A stretch of 64,000 bases of DNA from Nocardia kruczakiae NBRC 101016 (lineage in GTDB: Bacteria > Actinomycetota > Actinomycetes > Mycobacteriales > Mycobacteriaceae), in NCBI RefSeq assembly GCF_001612965.1, contig NZ_BDBL01000003.1, forward strand, positions 1-64,000. The letters run 5' to 3'. The notes below the pieces were generated by a model. The model did no database searches. It saw only the letters and a list, made by a program, of their open reading frames with translations, and was not told the DNA's origin. How positions within the stretch are numbered: position 1 is the stretch's first letter; every line of letters starts with the position of its first letter. This document shows positions 17,056 through 27,776 of the stretch, one piece after another. The translations under genes were made by a program, and so were the position numbers.

Positions 17056-17268
17056 CGGTCGGCTGCCCTCTTTCCTCAACTAGTGCTCGGCACTCTGCTC
17101 GCACGGCCGCCTGCCGGTGGACACCGGCAACCGCCGTACGACTGGTCTGATAGTCACCGCCGCCTCGGTACTTCTTCCGCACCGGAGGGCTCGTTTCGAG
17201 CCGGATCTCATGACAGCGCAGCGTTTTCTCAACACAACACGGTGCTGTCACCGGGCAGCGACTGTCCA

Positions 17269-17298
17269 AGATTACAGGACTGCCACCCCCCGCACCAA
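17269..17298 (-). promoter_or_regulatory. Candidate promoter of rplU-rpmA
   Basis: On the minus strand TTGGTG (17293-17298) and TAATCT (17269-17274) are separated by 18 bases. Transcription would start near 17262, giving a leader of about 205 bases. The leader contains a perfect eight-base-pair palindrome at 17112-17129 (TGCCGGTG / CACCGGCA) about 60 bases before the start codon, which may be a control element. Together with the rne terminator this accounts for the 340 bases between rne and rplU; no gene is seen there. Confidence 0.5.
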
Positions 17299-17336
17299 AC
17301 CGGGCCGCCACCACTCCGAATGCGGTCCACCGCGGC

Positions 17337-17361
17337 GCCCCGCCCGCCGTGCGGGCGGGGC
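17337..17361 (-). terminator. Terminator of rne
   Basis: A perfect 11-base-pair GC-rich stem (GCCCCGCCCGC / GCGGGCGGGGC, three-base loop) begins about 35 bases after the rne stop codon. It separates rne from the rplU promoter. Confidence 0.7.
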
Positions 17362-17394
17362 CTGTGCTGCGGGTTCCCCGGTCCGGCGACCGGA

Positions 17395-20300
17395 TCAGTT
17401 CGGCGATTCCGGTGCGCCCGCGGCTCGTCCGGCGGCCCGGCGACGGGTCCGCTGCCGCGGGGTCACCTCGGCCGGGGCCAGCTCGTCGAGCGAGAACTTC
17501 GGCGCGCTGTCCTGATCGGCGTCGGTCAGCACGAAGACCGCACCCCGGCTGTCGGTCGACGGAGCCGACGCGGTGCGCGCCACCCGGCGACGGCCACGAC
17601 GGGCACCCGTTTCCGGAGCCTGCTCGGCGGACTTCTCCTCGGCCGGTGCGGGAGCAACCGCGGGCTCGGCCGGCGCCGACTGTGCTCCGACCCGGCCCGA
17701 CACCGCGGGCCGCTCGGGCTCCGCGACCGGCTCGGCAGCAGCTTCGGCCGCCACCGGCTCGGTGCCCTCACGTTCGGCGACCACCGGTTCGGCCGCTTCC
17801 GCTTCGCCGGACTCGGCTTCGGCGGATCCGGCGACCTCGGCCGCCGCGGCCCGTCCGCGTCGTCGGCGCGAATCCCGTGAATCCTTGGCCTGCGGCCGCG
17901 ATTCGGTCTTCGCCTCGACCGGCGCACCGGCCTCGGCCACCTCGTCGTCGGCGTGATGCGCGGCCATCGCGAGCGCGACCGGATGAGCCCGCTTGGCGGC
18001 CGCATCCTCCTCGACATGCGCCTCCGCGGTGTCCGGCGCGGCGGTGCTCGCCTGCTTGACGTCCTTGTCGCGGTCCTTGTCCTTGCGGCGGCGACGGCCT
18101 TCGCGGCGGCTCGACCCCTCCTCGGCGGGTGCGGTCTCGACCGGATAGTCGTGCACGATGATGCCGCGGCCGTGGCAGTGCTCACAGGTGGTGGAGAATG
18201 CCTCGACCAGTCCGGTGCCCATCTTCTTGCGGGTCATCTGGACCAGGCCGAGCGAGGTGACCTCCGACACCTGATGGCGGGTGCGGTCGCGCCCGAGCGC
18301 CTCGGTCAGACGCCGCAGCACCAGATCCCGGTTGGATTCCAGCACCATATCGATGAAGTCGACGACGATCATGCCGCCGATATCGCGCAACCGCATCTGG
18401 CGCACGATCTCCTCGGCGGCCTCCAGATTGTTGCGGGTGACCGTCTCTTCCAGGTTGCTGCCGCCGGATCCGGTGAATTTTCCGGTGTTGACATCGACCA
18501 CGGTCATCGCCTCGGTGCGGTCGATGACCAAGGTGCCACCGGAGGGCAGCCACACCTTGCGATCGAGAGCCTTCGCCAGCTGCTCGTCGATGCGCAGGCT
18601 GCCGAAGACGTCCACGCCGTTGTTCTCGTAGCGCTCGACCCGGGCCAGCATGTCCGGAGCGACGGTGCGGACGTAGTTCTCGACCGTCGTCCACGCCCGG
18701 TCGCCCTCGATGACCAGCTTGGAGAAGTCCTCGTTGAACAGGTCCCGGACGACCTTCACCAGCAGGTCCGGCTCTTCGTACAGGGTCTTCGGCGCGCCCG
18801 ACCCGTTCTCGGCCTGCTTCTCGATGGTCTTCCAGGTGGCCTGCAGCCGCTCGACGTCGCGGGCCAGCTCGGTCTCGCTCACGCCCTCGGACGCGGTGCG
18901 GATGATCACTCCGGCGTCCTGCGGGACGATATCGCGCAGGATCTCCTTGAGCCGCTTGCGCTCGGTGTCGGGCAGCTTGCGGCTGATACCGGTCGAGGTC
19001 CCGCCCGGGACATAGACCAGGAAGCGCCCGGCCAGGCTGATCTGGGTGGTCAGCCGGGCGCCCTTGTGCCCGACCGGATCCTTGCTGACCTGCACCAGGA
19101 CGGTGTCGCCGGGTTTGAGGGCCTGCTCGATCTTGCGTTCCTTGCCGCCGAGTCCGGCGGCCTCCCAGTTCACCTCACCGGCGTAGAGCACCCCGTTGCG
19201 GCCGCGGCCGATGTCGACGAACGCCGCCTCCATGCTGGGCAGCACGTTCTGCACCTTGCCCAGGTAGACGTTGCCGACCATGGACGCGGTGCCGGTGTTG
19301 GTGACGAAGTGCTCTACCAGGATGTTGTCCTCGAGCACGGCCACCTGGGTGGTCGCACCGACATGCGAATGCTCGCCGGCCGGGAACGACTTCTCGCGGA
19401 CCACCATGACCCGGTCGACCGCCTCGCGGCGGGCCAGGAATTCCGATTCGGTGAGGATCGGCGGGCGGCGGCGACCCGCCTCGCGACCGTCGCGACGACG
19501 CTGCCGCTTGGCCTCCAGCCGGGTCGAGCCGCTGATGCCCTGCACCTCGTCGACCGTGCGGCGCTTGTTGCGCGGTTCCCGCTCGTGCACGACGGTGTTC
19601 GGCGGATCGTCGTCCGCGGGCTCGGATTCGTTGTCCTCACCGGCCTTGCGGCGACGGCGACGACGGCGACGGCGGGTGGAACCCTCCGGCGTCGAACCCG
19701 AGTCGTCGTCGCTCTCCTCGCCGTTCTGCTCGGCAGCGTTGTCCTCGGCGGATTCCTCGGCGTCGGCGTGCGCCTCGGTGTCCTCGTCGTCGGATTCGTC
19801 GTCGGACTCGTGATCGGCGTGCTGTTCGCCCCGGCCCCGGCCACGACCGCGGCGACCCCGGCGGCGGCGACGCGAACGACCACCGTCCTCCTGCTCGTCA
19901 CGCGACTGCTCGTCGTCCCAGTCGCCGGATTCGGCCTCGGCCTCTGCTGCCGCGACGGTCTCGGGTTCCGCGGGTGCTTTCTCCGGCGCGGGTTCGGCGG
20001 CCTTTTCGGTGACTTTCTCGGCGGCCTTCTCCGCAGCCTTTTCGGCGGCCTTTTCAGCGGCCTTTTCGGCGGCTTCGGCTTCGCGTTCGGCACGCCGGCG
20101 GCGGCGCATCTCCTCGGCGGCCGCGGCATCCGGCGGCAGGAACAGCGGCGCGGCCGCGATACTGGCCGGCTCGAAGACGACCGGCTCCTCGCGCTGTGCG
20201 GCGGGCGGCTGGAACGGGCTGGTGAACAGCGACGTGTGCGGCGCCGATTCGGGCTCGCCGGATGCCGCCGGCGACTCTGCCGCTACCGGCGATTCCGATG

Positions 20301-20814
20301 TCACTGCGGGGGTCGCGGTACCGGCGGTCTCGACGACGTCCGCGGCCCGCGCGGTGTCGGCGATTCCGGTTTCGGTGACCGCGGTGGATGCGCCGGACTC
20401 GCTCGGCTCGGGCTCGCCGGCCGTGTCCGGCGCGGTGGCGGTCTGCGCGGTATCGGCCGCGGCGGTGGATGTGGTCGCCGGAGACGCACTCTCGGCGGGC
20501 GCCGGAGCAGACGTCTCGGCCTGTTCGGTCGCGGGCTCGGCCACCGGTTGCTCGGTGCCGGCCGGTGGGGGAACGAGCGCGTCGCGCACCGATTCGGCGA
20601 CGGTCCGGTCCAGGCTGGATTGGGCGCTGCGAGCTTCGGCACCCAGTTCGGTCAGATGGGCAAGGATGCGTTTGCTGGTGGTACCCAGAAGTTTCGCCAG
20701 CGCGTGCACCCGGATACGTTCGGGCAACTGCGCTGCCTCCCCTACCCCGGCCACCTCGGTAGAGGTGGAATCACCATTGCTCTGCGACGTTCCTTGCGGC
20801 TCTTGATCGGCCAC
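17395..20814 (-). CDS. rne: Ribonuclease E/G
   Basis: This 1139-residue endoribonuclease is central to mRNA decay and rRNA processing. An IF2_N-like module comes first (about 31-80, RIRVHALAKLLGTTSKRIL). A long acidic/Ala-rich linker follows, with tandem EKAAEKAAEKAA repeats and basic RRRRR clusters. The catalytic core holds the S1 domain (NVYLGKVQNVLPSMEAAFVD), the DNase-I-like domain with the Mg ligands in VVDVNTGK and VVDFIDM, and the zinc-link CEHCHGRG. The tail is again acidic and disordered. Actinobacterial RNase E carries such tails on both sides. The start is GTG 20814 with GAGGAG five bases upstream. Confidence 0.95.
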   Translation of the reverse strand: MADQEPQGTSQSNGDSTSTEVAGVGEAAQLPERIRVHALAKLLGTTSKRILAHLTELGAEARSAQSSLDRTVAESVRDALVPPPAGTEQPVAEPATEQAETSAPAPAESASPATTSTAAADTAQTATAPDTAGEPEPSESGASTAVTETGIADTARAADVVETAGTATPAVTSESPVAAESPAASGEPESAPHTSLFTSPFQPPAAQREEPVVFEPASIAAAPLFLPPDAAAAEEMRRRRRAEREAEAAEKAAEKAAEKAAEKAAEKVTEKAAEPAPEKAPAEPETVAAAEAEAESGDWDDEQSRDEQEDGGRSRRRRRGRRGRGRGRGEQHADHESDDESDDEDTEAHADAEESAEDNAAEQNGEESDDDSGSTPEGSTRRRRRRRRRKAGEDNESEPADDDPPNTVVHEREPRNKRRTVDEVQGISGSTRLEAKRQRRRDGREAGRRRPPILTESEFLARREAVDRVMVVREKSFPAGEHSHVGATTQVAVLEDNILVEHFVTNTGTASMVGNVYLGKVQNVLPSMEAAFVDIGRGRNGVLYAGEVNWEAAGLGGKERKIEQALKPGDTVLVQVSKDPVGHKGARLTTQISLAGRFLVYVPGGTSTGISRKLPDTERKRLKEILRDIVPQDAGVIIRTASEGVSETELARDVERLQATWKTIEKQAENGSGAPKTLYEEPDLLVKVVRDLFNEDFSKLVIEGDRAWTTVENYVRTVAPDMLARVERYENNGVDVFGSLRIDEQLAKALDRKVWLPSGGTLVIDRTEAMTVVDVNTGKFTGSGGSNLEETVTRNNLEAAEEIVRQMRLRDIGGMIVVDFIDMVLESNRDLVLRRLTEALGRDRTRHQVSEVTSLGLVQMTRKKMGTGLVEAFSTTCEHCHGRGIIVHDYPVETAPAEEGSSRREGRRRRKDKDRDKDVKQASTAAPDTAEAHVEEDAAAKRAHPVALAMAAHHADDEVAEAGAPVEAKTESRPQAKDSRDSRRRRGRAAAAEVAGSAEAESGEAEAAEPVVAEREGTEPVAAEAAAEPVAEPERPAVSGRVGAQSAPAEPAVAPAPAEEKSAEQAPETGARRGRRRVARTASAPSTDSRGAVFVLTDADQDSAPKFSLDELAPAEVTPRQRTRRRAAGRAAGAPESPN
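20000..20080 (-). repeat. Degenerate 12-base tandem repeat encoding the RNase E EKAA linker
   Basis: About six imperfect copies of a 12-base unit (plus strand GGCCTTTTCGGC and variants) encode successive Ala-Glu-Lys-Ala units. The region would form a charged single helix between the N-terminal module and the catalytic core. Third-position variation shows that it is older than the CCCGCA array. Confidence 0.75.
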
Positions 20815-21367
20815 GAAATCTCCTCGGGCCCCCGGGCGCGTCCCACTCGTACGAGAGTGACGCGGCCGACGCGGGGGCGCTGTCCGTTCGCCTCACGCCT
20901 ATGGCGCAAGGTCTGATGGTCTCGCCCCGCGTGCCCGGTTATCACCTGTCGTACGTCGTTCGGGCTAACTGGTCACGCGGCGCCTGGCTGTTGGCTTTCA
21001 CACCTGAGCTCGAGCGCTCATCCAGCGTGCCGCCGAACAGCCGAGTCTTGGAACCGTCCGGGGCAGCGATGATCGGCGTCGAGCCGCGGTGCCATTCGGT
21101 TGCGTTCGCCACCTGCCCCGATAGGCGGGCGTCGATCACATCCGCTTCCAGTATCCCACACAGCGACCCACTGGTACGTCATCGGAGCGTGCCCGCCCCG
21201 TTTCCGCGGCCCGACCGGGGAGACTTTCCTACACCTGAGTAGGTCTTTTCCGGCGGATTCTGCCGACCCGCTCTCGCGCCCCGCACGGAGCGAGTCTTAC
21301 GAGCGACCGTTCGCGGCCCTAGGGGCCGCGAACCCGCCGGAGCGAAGCGGAGGCCGAACGACACAGC
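20815..21367 (-). other. Intergenic region between ndk and rne
   Basis: These 553 bases hold no convincing gene. The right part contains the ndk terminator. The left part must carry the rne promoter and a long untranslated leader, as is common for RNase E genes that control their own mRNA. No recognised RNA family was seen. Confidence 0.5.
21310..21332 (-). terminator. Terminator of ndk
   Basis: A perfect ten-base-pair stem, TTCGCGGCCC against GGGCCGCGAA with a three-base loop, lies 36 bases past the ndk stop. Confidence 0.7.
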
Positions 21368-21769
21368 TCAGAACCAGAGCGCGATCTCGCGCTTCGCGGA
21401 TTCGGGGGAATCGGAGCCGTGCACGAGGTTGAACTGGGTTTCCAGGGCGTAGTCGCCGCGGATGCTGCCGGGAACGGCCTTCTCGACGGGGTCGGTGCCG
21501 CCGGCGAGCTGGCGGAAGGCGGCGATGGCGCGCGGACCTTCCAGGATGGCCGCGACGACCGGGCCGGAGGTGATGAATTCGATCAGCGAGCCGTAGAACG
21601 GCTTGTCGGCGTGTTCGGCGTAGTGGGCGGCGGCACGTTCCTCGGAAACCTGCTCGAGCTTGAGGGCCGCGATCTTCAGGCCTTTGCGTTCGATGCGGGT
21701 GATGATCTCACCAACCAGGCCCCGGGCCACGCCGTCCGGCTTGATGAGTACCAACGTCTGCTCAGTCAC
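21368..21769 (-). CDS. ndk: Nucleoside diphosphate kinase
   Basis: This 133-residue housekeeping enzyme equalises NTP pools by ping-pong phosphate transfer. It has [18 protein letters not shown] at the start, [13 protein letters not shown], and the active-site histidine in [16 protein letters not shown]. The start is GTG 21769. It lies next to DUF4233-folC-valS as in mycobacteria. It is the reference against which the divergent NDK-like protein at 2239-3141 can be read. Confidence 0.97.
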   Translation of the reverse strand: MTEQTLVLIKPDGVARGLVGEIITRIERKGLKIAALKLEQVSEERAAAHYAEHADKPFYGSLIEFITSGPVVAAILEGPRAIAAFRQLAGGTDPVEKAVPGSIRGDYALETQFNLVHGSDSPESAKREIALWF

Positions 21770-21814
21770 GGCGACACTCTAACCGGCGCTGCCACCGGAT
21801 TCCGAACCGAGCCG

Positions 21815-22252
21815 TCAGGATGAGCCCTGCATCCGCTGGCTGGGCAGCAGACCCTGGTCCATGCGGCGTTTGACGTCGGAGCGCAGCACCAGAATGAAGG
21901 CCCACACCGCCGCGAACACGACGCCGATGATGCCGATCGACAGATGGATGAACCCACCGGCCAGCACCAGCACCTGCAGGCCGAGATTGAACGGCACGGC
22001 CCAGGAGCGGCGCTGCATTCCGGAGCCGACGAACATCAGGACGGCCAGACCGACCAGGTAGGTCACCGACCACCAGCTGAGCCCGCCGCCGACGGCCCCC
22101 ACTACCGGCAGCGCCAGCAGCACGGTGATGGCCTCGAGTACCAGCGCGCCGGCCATCACACCGCGAAAACCCTTCCACGGGTCGGTCGCGGGCGCGGGTA
22201 CACCCGGCTTCGGTGCGCCGGCCTCGCCGCGCACATCGTCCTCGCTACCCAC
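21815..22252 (-). CDS. DUF4233 membrane protein
   Basis: This 145-residue integral membrane protein has four hydrophobic segments after a short Pro-rich N-terminus. It matches the conserved actinobacterial gene found between folC and ndk. Its function is unknown. I chose GTG 22252 because GGAGGAGG lies directly upstream; a longer frame begins with Arg/Gly-rich residues that look untranslated. Confidence 0.85.
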   Translation of the reverse strand: MGSEDDVRGEAGAPKPGVPAPATDPWKGFRGVMAGALVLEAITVLLALPVVGAVGGGLSWWSVTYLVGLAVLMFVGSGMQRRSWAVPFNLGLQVLVLAGGFIHLSIGIIGVVFAAVWAFILVLRSDVKRRMDQGLLPSQRMQGSS

Positions 22253-22321
22253 GTTGCCTCCTCCGCGCCGGCCCGCCGATGCCCTCGGCATCCAGCTTCC
22301 CATCGCCTGAGGCCCGCCGCT

Positions 22322-23800
22322 TCACGCGGGGTCCTTCCCGAACAGCGAACGCGCCGCACCCGCGGTGACCACCGATCCGGTGACCACGATGCCCGCCCCG
22401 GATACCGGTTCGCCGGCGCCTCCCGCTTCCTCGGCGATGGCGATGGCGGTTTCGACGGCATCGGCGAGGGTGTTGGCGGTGACGACTCGCTCGTCGCCGA
22501 ACCGCTGGACGGCCAGGTCGGCGAGTTCGTCGACGCCGAGCGCCCGCGGTGAGCCGTTGGTGGTGACGACGATCTCGTCCAGCACCGGTTCCAGTGCGGC
22601 GAGGATGCCGGCGGCGTCCTTGTCGGACAGCACCGCGACCACACCCACCAACTTGCGGAAGTCGAATTCCTCGGTGATCGTCGCGGCCAGCGCCCGGGCA
22701 CCGGCGGGGTTGTGCGCGGCGTCGATGAAGATGGTGGGCGCGCTGCGCATCCGTTCCATCCGGCCGGGGCTGGCCGCCGCGGCGAAACCGGTCCGCACCG
22801 CGTCGATATCGAGCTGCTTCTGCGAGCCTGCGCCGAAGAACGCCTCGACCGCGGCCAGCGCCAGCGCCGCGTTGTGCGCCTGGTGTTCACCGTGCAGCGG
22901 CAGGAAGATCTCGTCGTAGACGCCGCCGAGCCCCTGGATCTCCAGGACCTGACCGCCGATCGCGACGCGTCGCGTCAGCACCCGGAACTCGGAGCCGGCA
23001 CGGGCGACCGCGGCATCGGCGTCCACCGCGCGCCGCAGCAGCACCTCCATCGCCTCGGGTTCCTGTTCGGCGATGATGGCGACGGTATCGCGCGGAATCA
23101 GCAGATCCTGCGGCGACCTCTTGATGATCCCGGCCTTCTCCCCGGCGATCGACGCCAGATCCGGGCCCAGATAGTCGGTGTGGTCCAGGCCGATCGGCGT
23201 GATCACCGCGACCTGCCCGTCGATGACGTTGGTCGCGTCCCAGGTGCCACCCATCCCGGTCTCGACGACGGCGACATCGACCGGCGCCTCGGCGAACGCG
23301 GCGTAGGCCATCGCGACCAGGACCTCGAATTTGCTCATCCGGGGTCCCGGTCCGTCACCGAGGGTGCCGTCGGTCGAGCGCGCGTCGATCATCTCGACGT
23401 AGGGCAGCAGTTCCCGATAGATCTCGACGTAGCGGGCCGGGGTGATCGGCGCGTTGTCGATGGCGATGCGTTCGGTCGCCAGTTGTAGATGCGGGCTGGT
23501 GAACCGGCCGGTGCGCCGGTGCAGCGCGGTGAGCAGCGCGTCGACCATGCGGGTGACCGAGGTCTTGCCGTTGGTACCGGCGATGTGGATGGCGGGATAG
23601 CTGCGCTGCGGGGAACCGAGCAGATCCATCAGGGTCGCGATCCGGGTCAGCGACGGCTCGATCTTGGTCTCGCCCCAGCGCTGGTCGAGTTCGGCCTCGA
23701 CCAGCGCCATTTCGGCGAGGTCGACCGGGGAGGGACCGGTGCGCAGCCGGTCCGCACCGCCGGCGAGCGGTTCGTGGTCGAAACCTTCGCCGCCGCTCAC
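22322..23800 (-). CDS. folC: Folylpolyglutamate / dihydrofolate synthase
   Basis: This 492-residue Mur-ligase-family enzyme adds glutamates to folates. It shows the ATP loop [14 protein letters not shown], the omega-loop region [14 protein letters not shown], the carbamylated-Lys region around [13 protein letters not shown], and [14 protein letters not shown] in the C-terminal domain. The GTG at 23800 overlaps the valS stop (GTGA), so the two genes are translationally coupled. The longer upstream frame lies within valS and is not used. Confidence 0.96.
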   Translation of the reverse strand: MSGGEGFDHEPLAGGADRLRTGPSPVDLAEMALVEAELDQRWGETKIEPSLTRIATLMDLLGSPQRSYPAIHIAGTNGKTSVTRMVDALLTALHRRTGRFTSPHLQLATERIAIDNAPITPARYVEIYRELLPYVEMIDARSTDGTLGDGPGPRMSKFEVLVAMAYAAFAEAPVDVAVVETGMGGTWDATNVIDGQVAVITPIGLDHTDYLGPDLASIAGEKAGIIKRSPQDLLIPRDTVAIIAEQEPEAMEVLLRRAVDADAAVARAGSEFRVLTRRVAIGGQVLEIQGLGGVYDEIFLPLHGEHQAHNAALALAAVEAFFGAGSQKQLDIDAVRTGFAAAASPGRMERMRSAPTIFIDAAHNPAGARALAATITEEFDFRKLVGVVAVLSDKDAAGILAALEPVLDEIVVTTNGSPRALGVDELADLAVQRFGDERVVTANTLADAVETAIAIAEEAGGAGEPVSGAGIVVTGSVVTAGAARSLFGKDPA

Positions 23801-26499
23801 TTGTTCGCCACCGACTCCGTGATCTGCGCCAGCCGCGCCCCGATCCGGGTCACCTCGGATTCGGCGACCTCGCGGCGGGTGCGGATCTTGGCGACCACCT
23901 CGTCGGGCGCCTTGGCCAGGAAGGCCTCGTTGCCGAGTTTGGCGGTGGTGGCGGCGAGGTCCTTCTGCGCGGCCGCGAGATCCTTCTCCAGCCGGCGGCG
24001 TTCGGCGTCGAGGTCGACCGTGCCGGAGGTGTCCAGTTCGACGGTGACGGTGGCGCCGGACAGCCGCACCTCCACCGCGGCGGTGGCGGAGAAGCCGGCG
24101 TCCGGTTCGGTGAGCCGGGCCAGGCTGGCGATTTCGGCGTGCAGCCCGGTGAGGTCGGCGGTATCGAGGCCGATCAGTTTCGCGGCGACCTTCTGCTTGT
24201 CGGTCAGTCCCTGATCGCTGCGGAACCGGCGGATCTCGGTGACGAGCTTCTGCAGATCCGCGATGCGCTGGGCCGCAACGGTATCGGTGGCGACACCCGA
24301 GGACTGCGGCCACGCGGCGATCACCAGGGAGTCGTCCGCACCGGCCTCGGTGAGGGCCTGCCACAGCGTTTCGGTGACGAACGGGATGGCCGGGTGCAGC
24401 AGGCGCAGGACCGAATCCAGCACGTTGCCGAGGACGATGCGCGTGCTCGCGGCCCGCTCCTCCGACTCGGCGAACTGCACCTTCGCCAATTCGAGGTACC
24501 AGTCGCACAGTTCGTCCCAGGCGAAGTGGTACAGCGCCTCACAGGCCTTGCCGAATTCGTAACGGTCGAAGGCACCGTCCACCTCGGCGCGCACCTCGTC
24601 GAGCCGGTCGAGGATCCAGCGGTCGGTGTCGGTGAGGGTGGCGCGTTCGGGCAGCTCGCCCGGCGCGGCACCGTTCATGAGCGCGAACTTGCTGGCGTTG
24701 AACAGCTTCGTGATGAAGTTGCGCGAGGCCTGCACGTGCGGCGGACCGACCGACAGGTCGCTGCCCGGCTGCGCGCCCCGGGCGAGGGTGAAACGTGTTG
24801 CGTCCGCGCCGTATTCGTCGATCCACAGCAGCGGGTCGACGCCGATGCCCTTGGACTTGGAGTATTTGCGGCCGAATTCGTCGCGGATGAGGCCGTGCAG
24901 GAAGACGTCGTCGAACGGAACCTGCTGCCGCCCGGAGTCCTTACCGGTGGCGATGACCGGGTCGTCGGAGACGAACATGCCGAACATCATCATCCGGGCC
25001 ACCCAGAAGAACAGGATGTCGTAGCCGGTCACCAGCACGCTGGTGGGATAGAACTTCGACAGTTCGGGGGTGGCGTCCGGCCAGCCCATGGTGGAGAAGG
25101 GCCACAGGCCGGAGGAGAACCAGGTGTCGAGGACGTCGGGGTCCTGCACCCAGCCCTCGGGCGCCTGCTCGTCGGGGCCGACGCACGCGATCTCGCCCTC
25201 GGGGCCGTACCAGATCGGGATGCGGTGGCCCCACCACAGCTGGCGCGAGATGCACCAGTCGTGCATGTTGTCGACCCATTCGAACCAGCGCGGTTCCTGG
25301 CTGGCCGGGTAGATCGTCACCGCGCCGTTGCGCACGGCGTCACCGGCGGCCTTGGCCAGCGATTCGACCTTGACCCACCACTGCATGGACAGTCGCGGTT
25401 CGATCGGTTCGCCGGAGCGTTCGGAGTGGCCGACGCTGTGCACGTACGGGCGCTTCTCGGCGACGATGCGCCCCTCGCCGGCCAGCCGCTCGCGGATCTT
25501 GACGCGCGCCTCGAACCGGTCCATGCCGTCGAATTCGGTTCCGGTGTCGGCGATCTTGCCGGTCTTGTCCATGATGGTCGGCATCGGCAGGTTGTGCCGC
25601 AGACCGATCTCGAAGTCGTTGGGGTCGTGCGCGGGGGTGATCTTCACTGCGCCGGAACCGAATTCGGGGTCGACGTAGTCGTCGGCGACGATCGGGATCT
25701 GGCGGCCGGTGATCGGGTGGTAGACGGTGGTGCCGATCAGCGCCCGGTACCGCTCGTCCTCGGGGTGCACCGCCACCGCGGTATCGCCGAGCATGGTCTC
25801 CACACGGGTGGTGGCCACGATGACGTGCGGTTCGTCGTCGTTGAGCGAGCCGTAGCGCAGCGAGACGAGCTCACCCTCGACGTCCTCGTATTTCACCTCG
25901 ACGTCGGAGATGGCGGTCTCGAGCGAGGGCGACCAGTTCACCAGGCGCTCGGCGCGGTAGATCAGCCCGGCGTCGTAGAGGCGTTTGAAGATGGTCTGCA
26001 CCGCGCGGGACAGGCCCTCGTCCATGGTGAAGCGGTCGCGGCTCCAGTCCACGCCGTCGCCGAGGCGGCGCATCTGGCCCTGGATGGCGCCGCCGGATTC
26101 GCGCTTCCAGTCCCAGACCTTGTCGACGAACAGTTCGCGGCCGAAGTCTTCCTTGGTCTTGCCGTCGACGGCGAGTTGCTTCTCGACCACGGTCTGGGTG
26201 GCGATGCCGGCGTGGTCCATACCGGGCAGCCACAGCACCTCGTAGCCCTGCATCCGCTTGCGGCGGGTGAGCAGGTCCATGAGGGTGTGGTCGAAGGCGT
26301 GGCCCATGTGCAGGTTGCCGGTGACGTTCGGCGGCGGCAGCACGATCGAATAGGGCGGCTTGTCGCTGGCCGGGTCGGCGGTGAAGTAACCGGCCGCTAC
26401 CCAGCGCTCGTACAGGTCGGCCTCGACATCGCTGGGGTTCCAGCTCTTGGGGAGGGCGTCGGCACGATTTCGCGAGTTATCAGGGGCTGCGCTGGTCAC
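23797..26499 (-). CDS. valS: Valyl-tRNA synthetase
   Basis: This 900-residue class I synthetase has the HIGH-type motif [11 protein letters not shown] and the KMSKS-type motif KYSKSKG. It carries the editing domain in the middle ([25 protein letters not shown]) and a C-terminal coiled coil ([19 protein letters not shown]). It charges tRNA-Val and clears misacylated Thr. It starts at GTG 26499 and is followed directly by folC. Confidence 0.97.
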   Translation of the reverse strand: MTSAAPDNSRNRADALPKSWNPSDVEADLYERWVAAGYFTADPASDKPPYSIVLPPPNVTGNLHMGHAFDHTLMDLLTRRKRMQGYEVLWLPGMDHAGIATQTVVEKQLAVDGKTKEDFGRELFVDKVWDWKRESGGAIQGQMRRLGDGVDWSRDRFTMDEGLSRAVQTIFKRLYDAGLIYRAERLVNWSPSLETAISDVEVKYEDVEGELVSLRYGSLNDDEPHVIVATTRVETMLGDTAVAVHPEDERYRALIGTTVYHPITGRQIPIVADDYVDPEFGSGAVKITPAHDPNDFEIGLRHNLPMPTIMDKTGKIADTGTEFDGMDRFEARVKIRERLAGEGRIVAEKRPYVHSVGHSERSGEPIEPRLSMQWWVKVESLAKAAGDAVRNGAVTIYPASQEPRWFEWVDNMHDWCISRQLWWGHRIPIWYGPEGEIACVGPDEQAPEGWVQDPDVLDTWFSSGLWPFSTMGWPDATPELSKFYPTSVLVTGYDILFFWVARMMMFGMFVSDDPVIATGKDSGRQQVPFDDVFLHGLIRDEFGRKYSKSKGIGVDPLLWIDEYGADATRFTLARGAQPGSDLSVGPPHVQASRNFITKLFNASKFALMNGAAPGELPERATLTDTDRWILDRLDEVRAEVDGAFDRYEFGKACEALYHFAWDELCDWYLELAKVQFAESEERAASTRIVLGNVLDSVLRLLHPAIPFVTETLWQALTEAGADDSLVIAAWPQSSGVATDTVAAQRIADLQKLVTEIRRFRSDQGLTDKQKVAAKLIGLDTADLTGLHAEIASLARLTEPDAGFSATAAVEVRLSGATVTVELDTSGTVDLDAERRRLEKDLAAAQKDLAATTAKLGNEAFLAKAPDEVVAKIRTRREVAESEVTRIGARLAQITESVANK

Positions 26500-26627
26500 C
26501 GTGCGATTCTACGGAGTTGAGCAGGAGGACTCGACACGGCCCCGCCACACCCTCGAGACCCCGCCGCTCGAGCGCCGGACGTGCGGGGCGAGTCGCGCCG
26601 CGCAGTAAAGAGGTGGGCCGGCCGGAG

Positions 26628-26685
26628 AAAGACGTAGGGCGGGGGTTTCGGCGGATGAGGGACACCGAAAACCCCGCCCACGTCT
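26628..26685 (-). terminator. Long hairpin upstream of valS, likely end of the lipid-kinase transcript
   Basis: Two arms of about 22 bases (26628-26650 and 26664-26685) pair almost fully around GGGCGGGG / CCCCGCCC. On the minus strand the second arm runs into GTCTTTCTCC. It lies between the lipid kinase gene and valS in an otherwise empty 341-base gap (26500-26840). Confidence 0.7.
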
Positions 26686-26819
26686 TCGAGACTACCGCCC
26701 GGATCGGCGCAATACACCAATCCATATGCAATTCTCAGCTTTTGCCCGAATCCGTTGTGCAGGTGCGGGTTTGCCACTCAGCATGCTCGCAGATTCGCCA
26801 CAGGGATGCGGAGGCCGCG

Positions 26820-26840
26820 CCCCGCCGGTGGACGGCGGGG
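26820..26840 (-). terminator. Hairpin directly after the lipid kinase stop
   Basis: A perfect eight-base-pair stem (CCCCGCCG / CGGCGGGG, five-base loop) touches the stop codon of the lipid kinase gene. With the hairpin at 26628-26685 it forms a double terminator. Confidence 0.6.
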
Positions 26841-27776
26841 TCACGGCACGAGGATCGCCAGTGCTCCGGGTTCGGCGCGGAAGGTCGCCGGGAGCACTCC
26901 CGCCGGGTCGCCGTCGGCGGTCGCCGGTACCGCGGCGGTGAGGGTGATGGTGCGGGCCCGGTAGTGCCCGACCGCGGGGTGGTCGATGCGCTTGCCGGCG
27001 GCCAGGGCGGGGAGCAGACGGACCATCTCCAACCGCGACATCGCGCCGACCACGGTCAGGTCGAGCAGGCCGTCGTCGACGATCGCGTCGGGGCAGATGA
27101 GCATCCCGCCGCCGTAGGTCCGGGTATTGCCGACCGCCACCATCACGGCCTCGGTCTCGACGACGCGATCACCGGCTTCGCCCGGCTCGCCGGACAATTC
27201 GATGCGGTAGGGCACGCCGAGCTGACCGAGCAGTTCCGGAACCGCCGCGAAGGAGTAGCGCAGCGAGCCCTTCGGACGGCGCATACGGTTGGCGCGCAGG
27301 GTCACTCGCGCATCGAAGCCGGTGCCGGCGACGGTGGCGAACCGCATGGGGCCCCGGGCGTGATCGGGATCGGGGGTGGATTCGATCGCGCCGAGGTCGA
27401 TCGTGCGCACGCAACCGCCGAGCACGATATCGGCCGCGGCCCGCGGATCGTCGTCGGGCACTCCCAGCTCCCGGGCCAGGTCGTTACCGGTCCCGCCGGG
27501 CAGCAGCCCCAGCGGCACCCCGGTCGAGGCGATGGCCTGCAGCGTGACGCAGACCAGTCCGTCACCGCCCGCGCAGACGACCGCGTCGGGGCGCTCCGGC
27601 CCGCGCAGCGAATCCCGGACCAGGCGAACGGTTTCCGCCGCGTCGGCACCGCGGATCTCGCGCACCCGCACGCCGCGCTCGGCGAAGCGGGCGGTGGCCA
27701 CGGCGGCGGCCGCCAGTCCCCGGCCGTGGCCGGAGTGCGGGTTGGTCACCAGCGCGACCGATCGGATGGCGGTCAC
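26841..27776 (-). CDS. Diacylglycerol-kinase-family lipid kinase
   Basis: This 311-residue protein has the DAGK catalytic fold. The phosphate-binding start is VTNPHSGHGRG, the nucleotide motif is VVCAGGDGLV, the glycine loop is GLLPGGTGNDLA, and the C-terminal beta domain contains GGGMLICPDAIVDDGLLDL. The family phosphorylates diacylglycerol or related lipids at the inner membrane face. The GTG at 27776 overlaps the stop of the AgpS-like gene (GTGA), which ties both proteins to the same glycerolipid task. Confidence 0.87.
   Translation of the reverse strand: MTAIRSVALVTNPHSGHGRGLAAAAVATARFAERGVRVREIRGADAAETVRLVRDSLRGPERPDAVVCAGGDGLVCVTLQAIASTGVPLGLLPGGTGNDLARELGVPDDDPRAAADIVLGGCVRTIDLGAIESTPDPDHARGPMRFATVAGTGFDARVTLRANRMRRPKGSLRYSFAAVPELLGQLGVPYRIELSGEPGEAGDRVVETEAVMVAVGNTRTYGGGMLICPDAIVDDGLLDLTVVGAMSRLEMVRLLPALAAGKRIDHPAVGHYRARTITLTAAVPATADGDPAGVLPATFRAEPGALAILVP

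Noticed and set aside
17953..20916. A 987-residue open frame opposite rne
   Set aside because: It mirrors the third-position GC pattern of rne, has low-complexity Gly/Leu/Arg composition and no domain. The rne frame is unmistakable.
24139..26520. A 793-residue open frame opposite valS, and similar long antisense frames opposite the FAAL fusion (5329-7866) and xfp (52124-54667)
   Set aside because: All are typical shadow frames of high-GC genes, rich in Gly, Arg, His and Val without motifs or ribosome sites.
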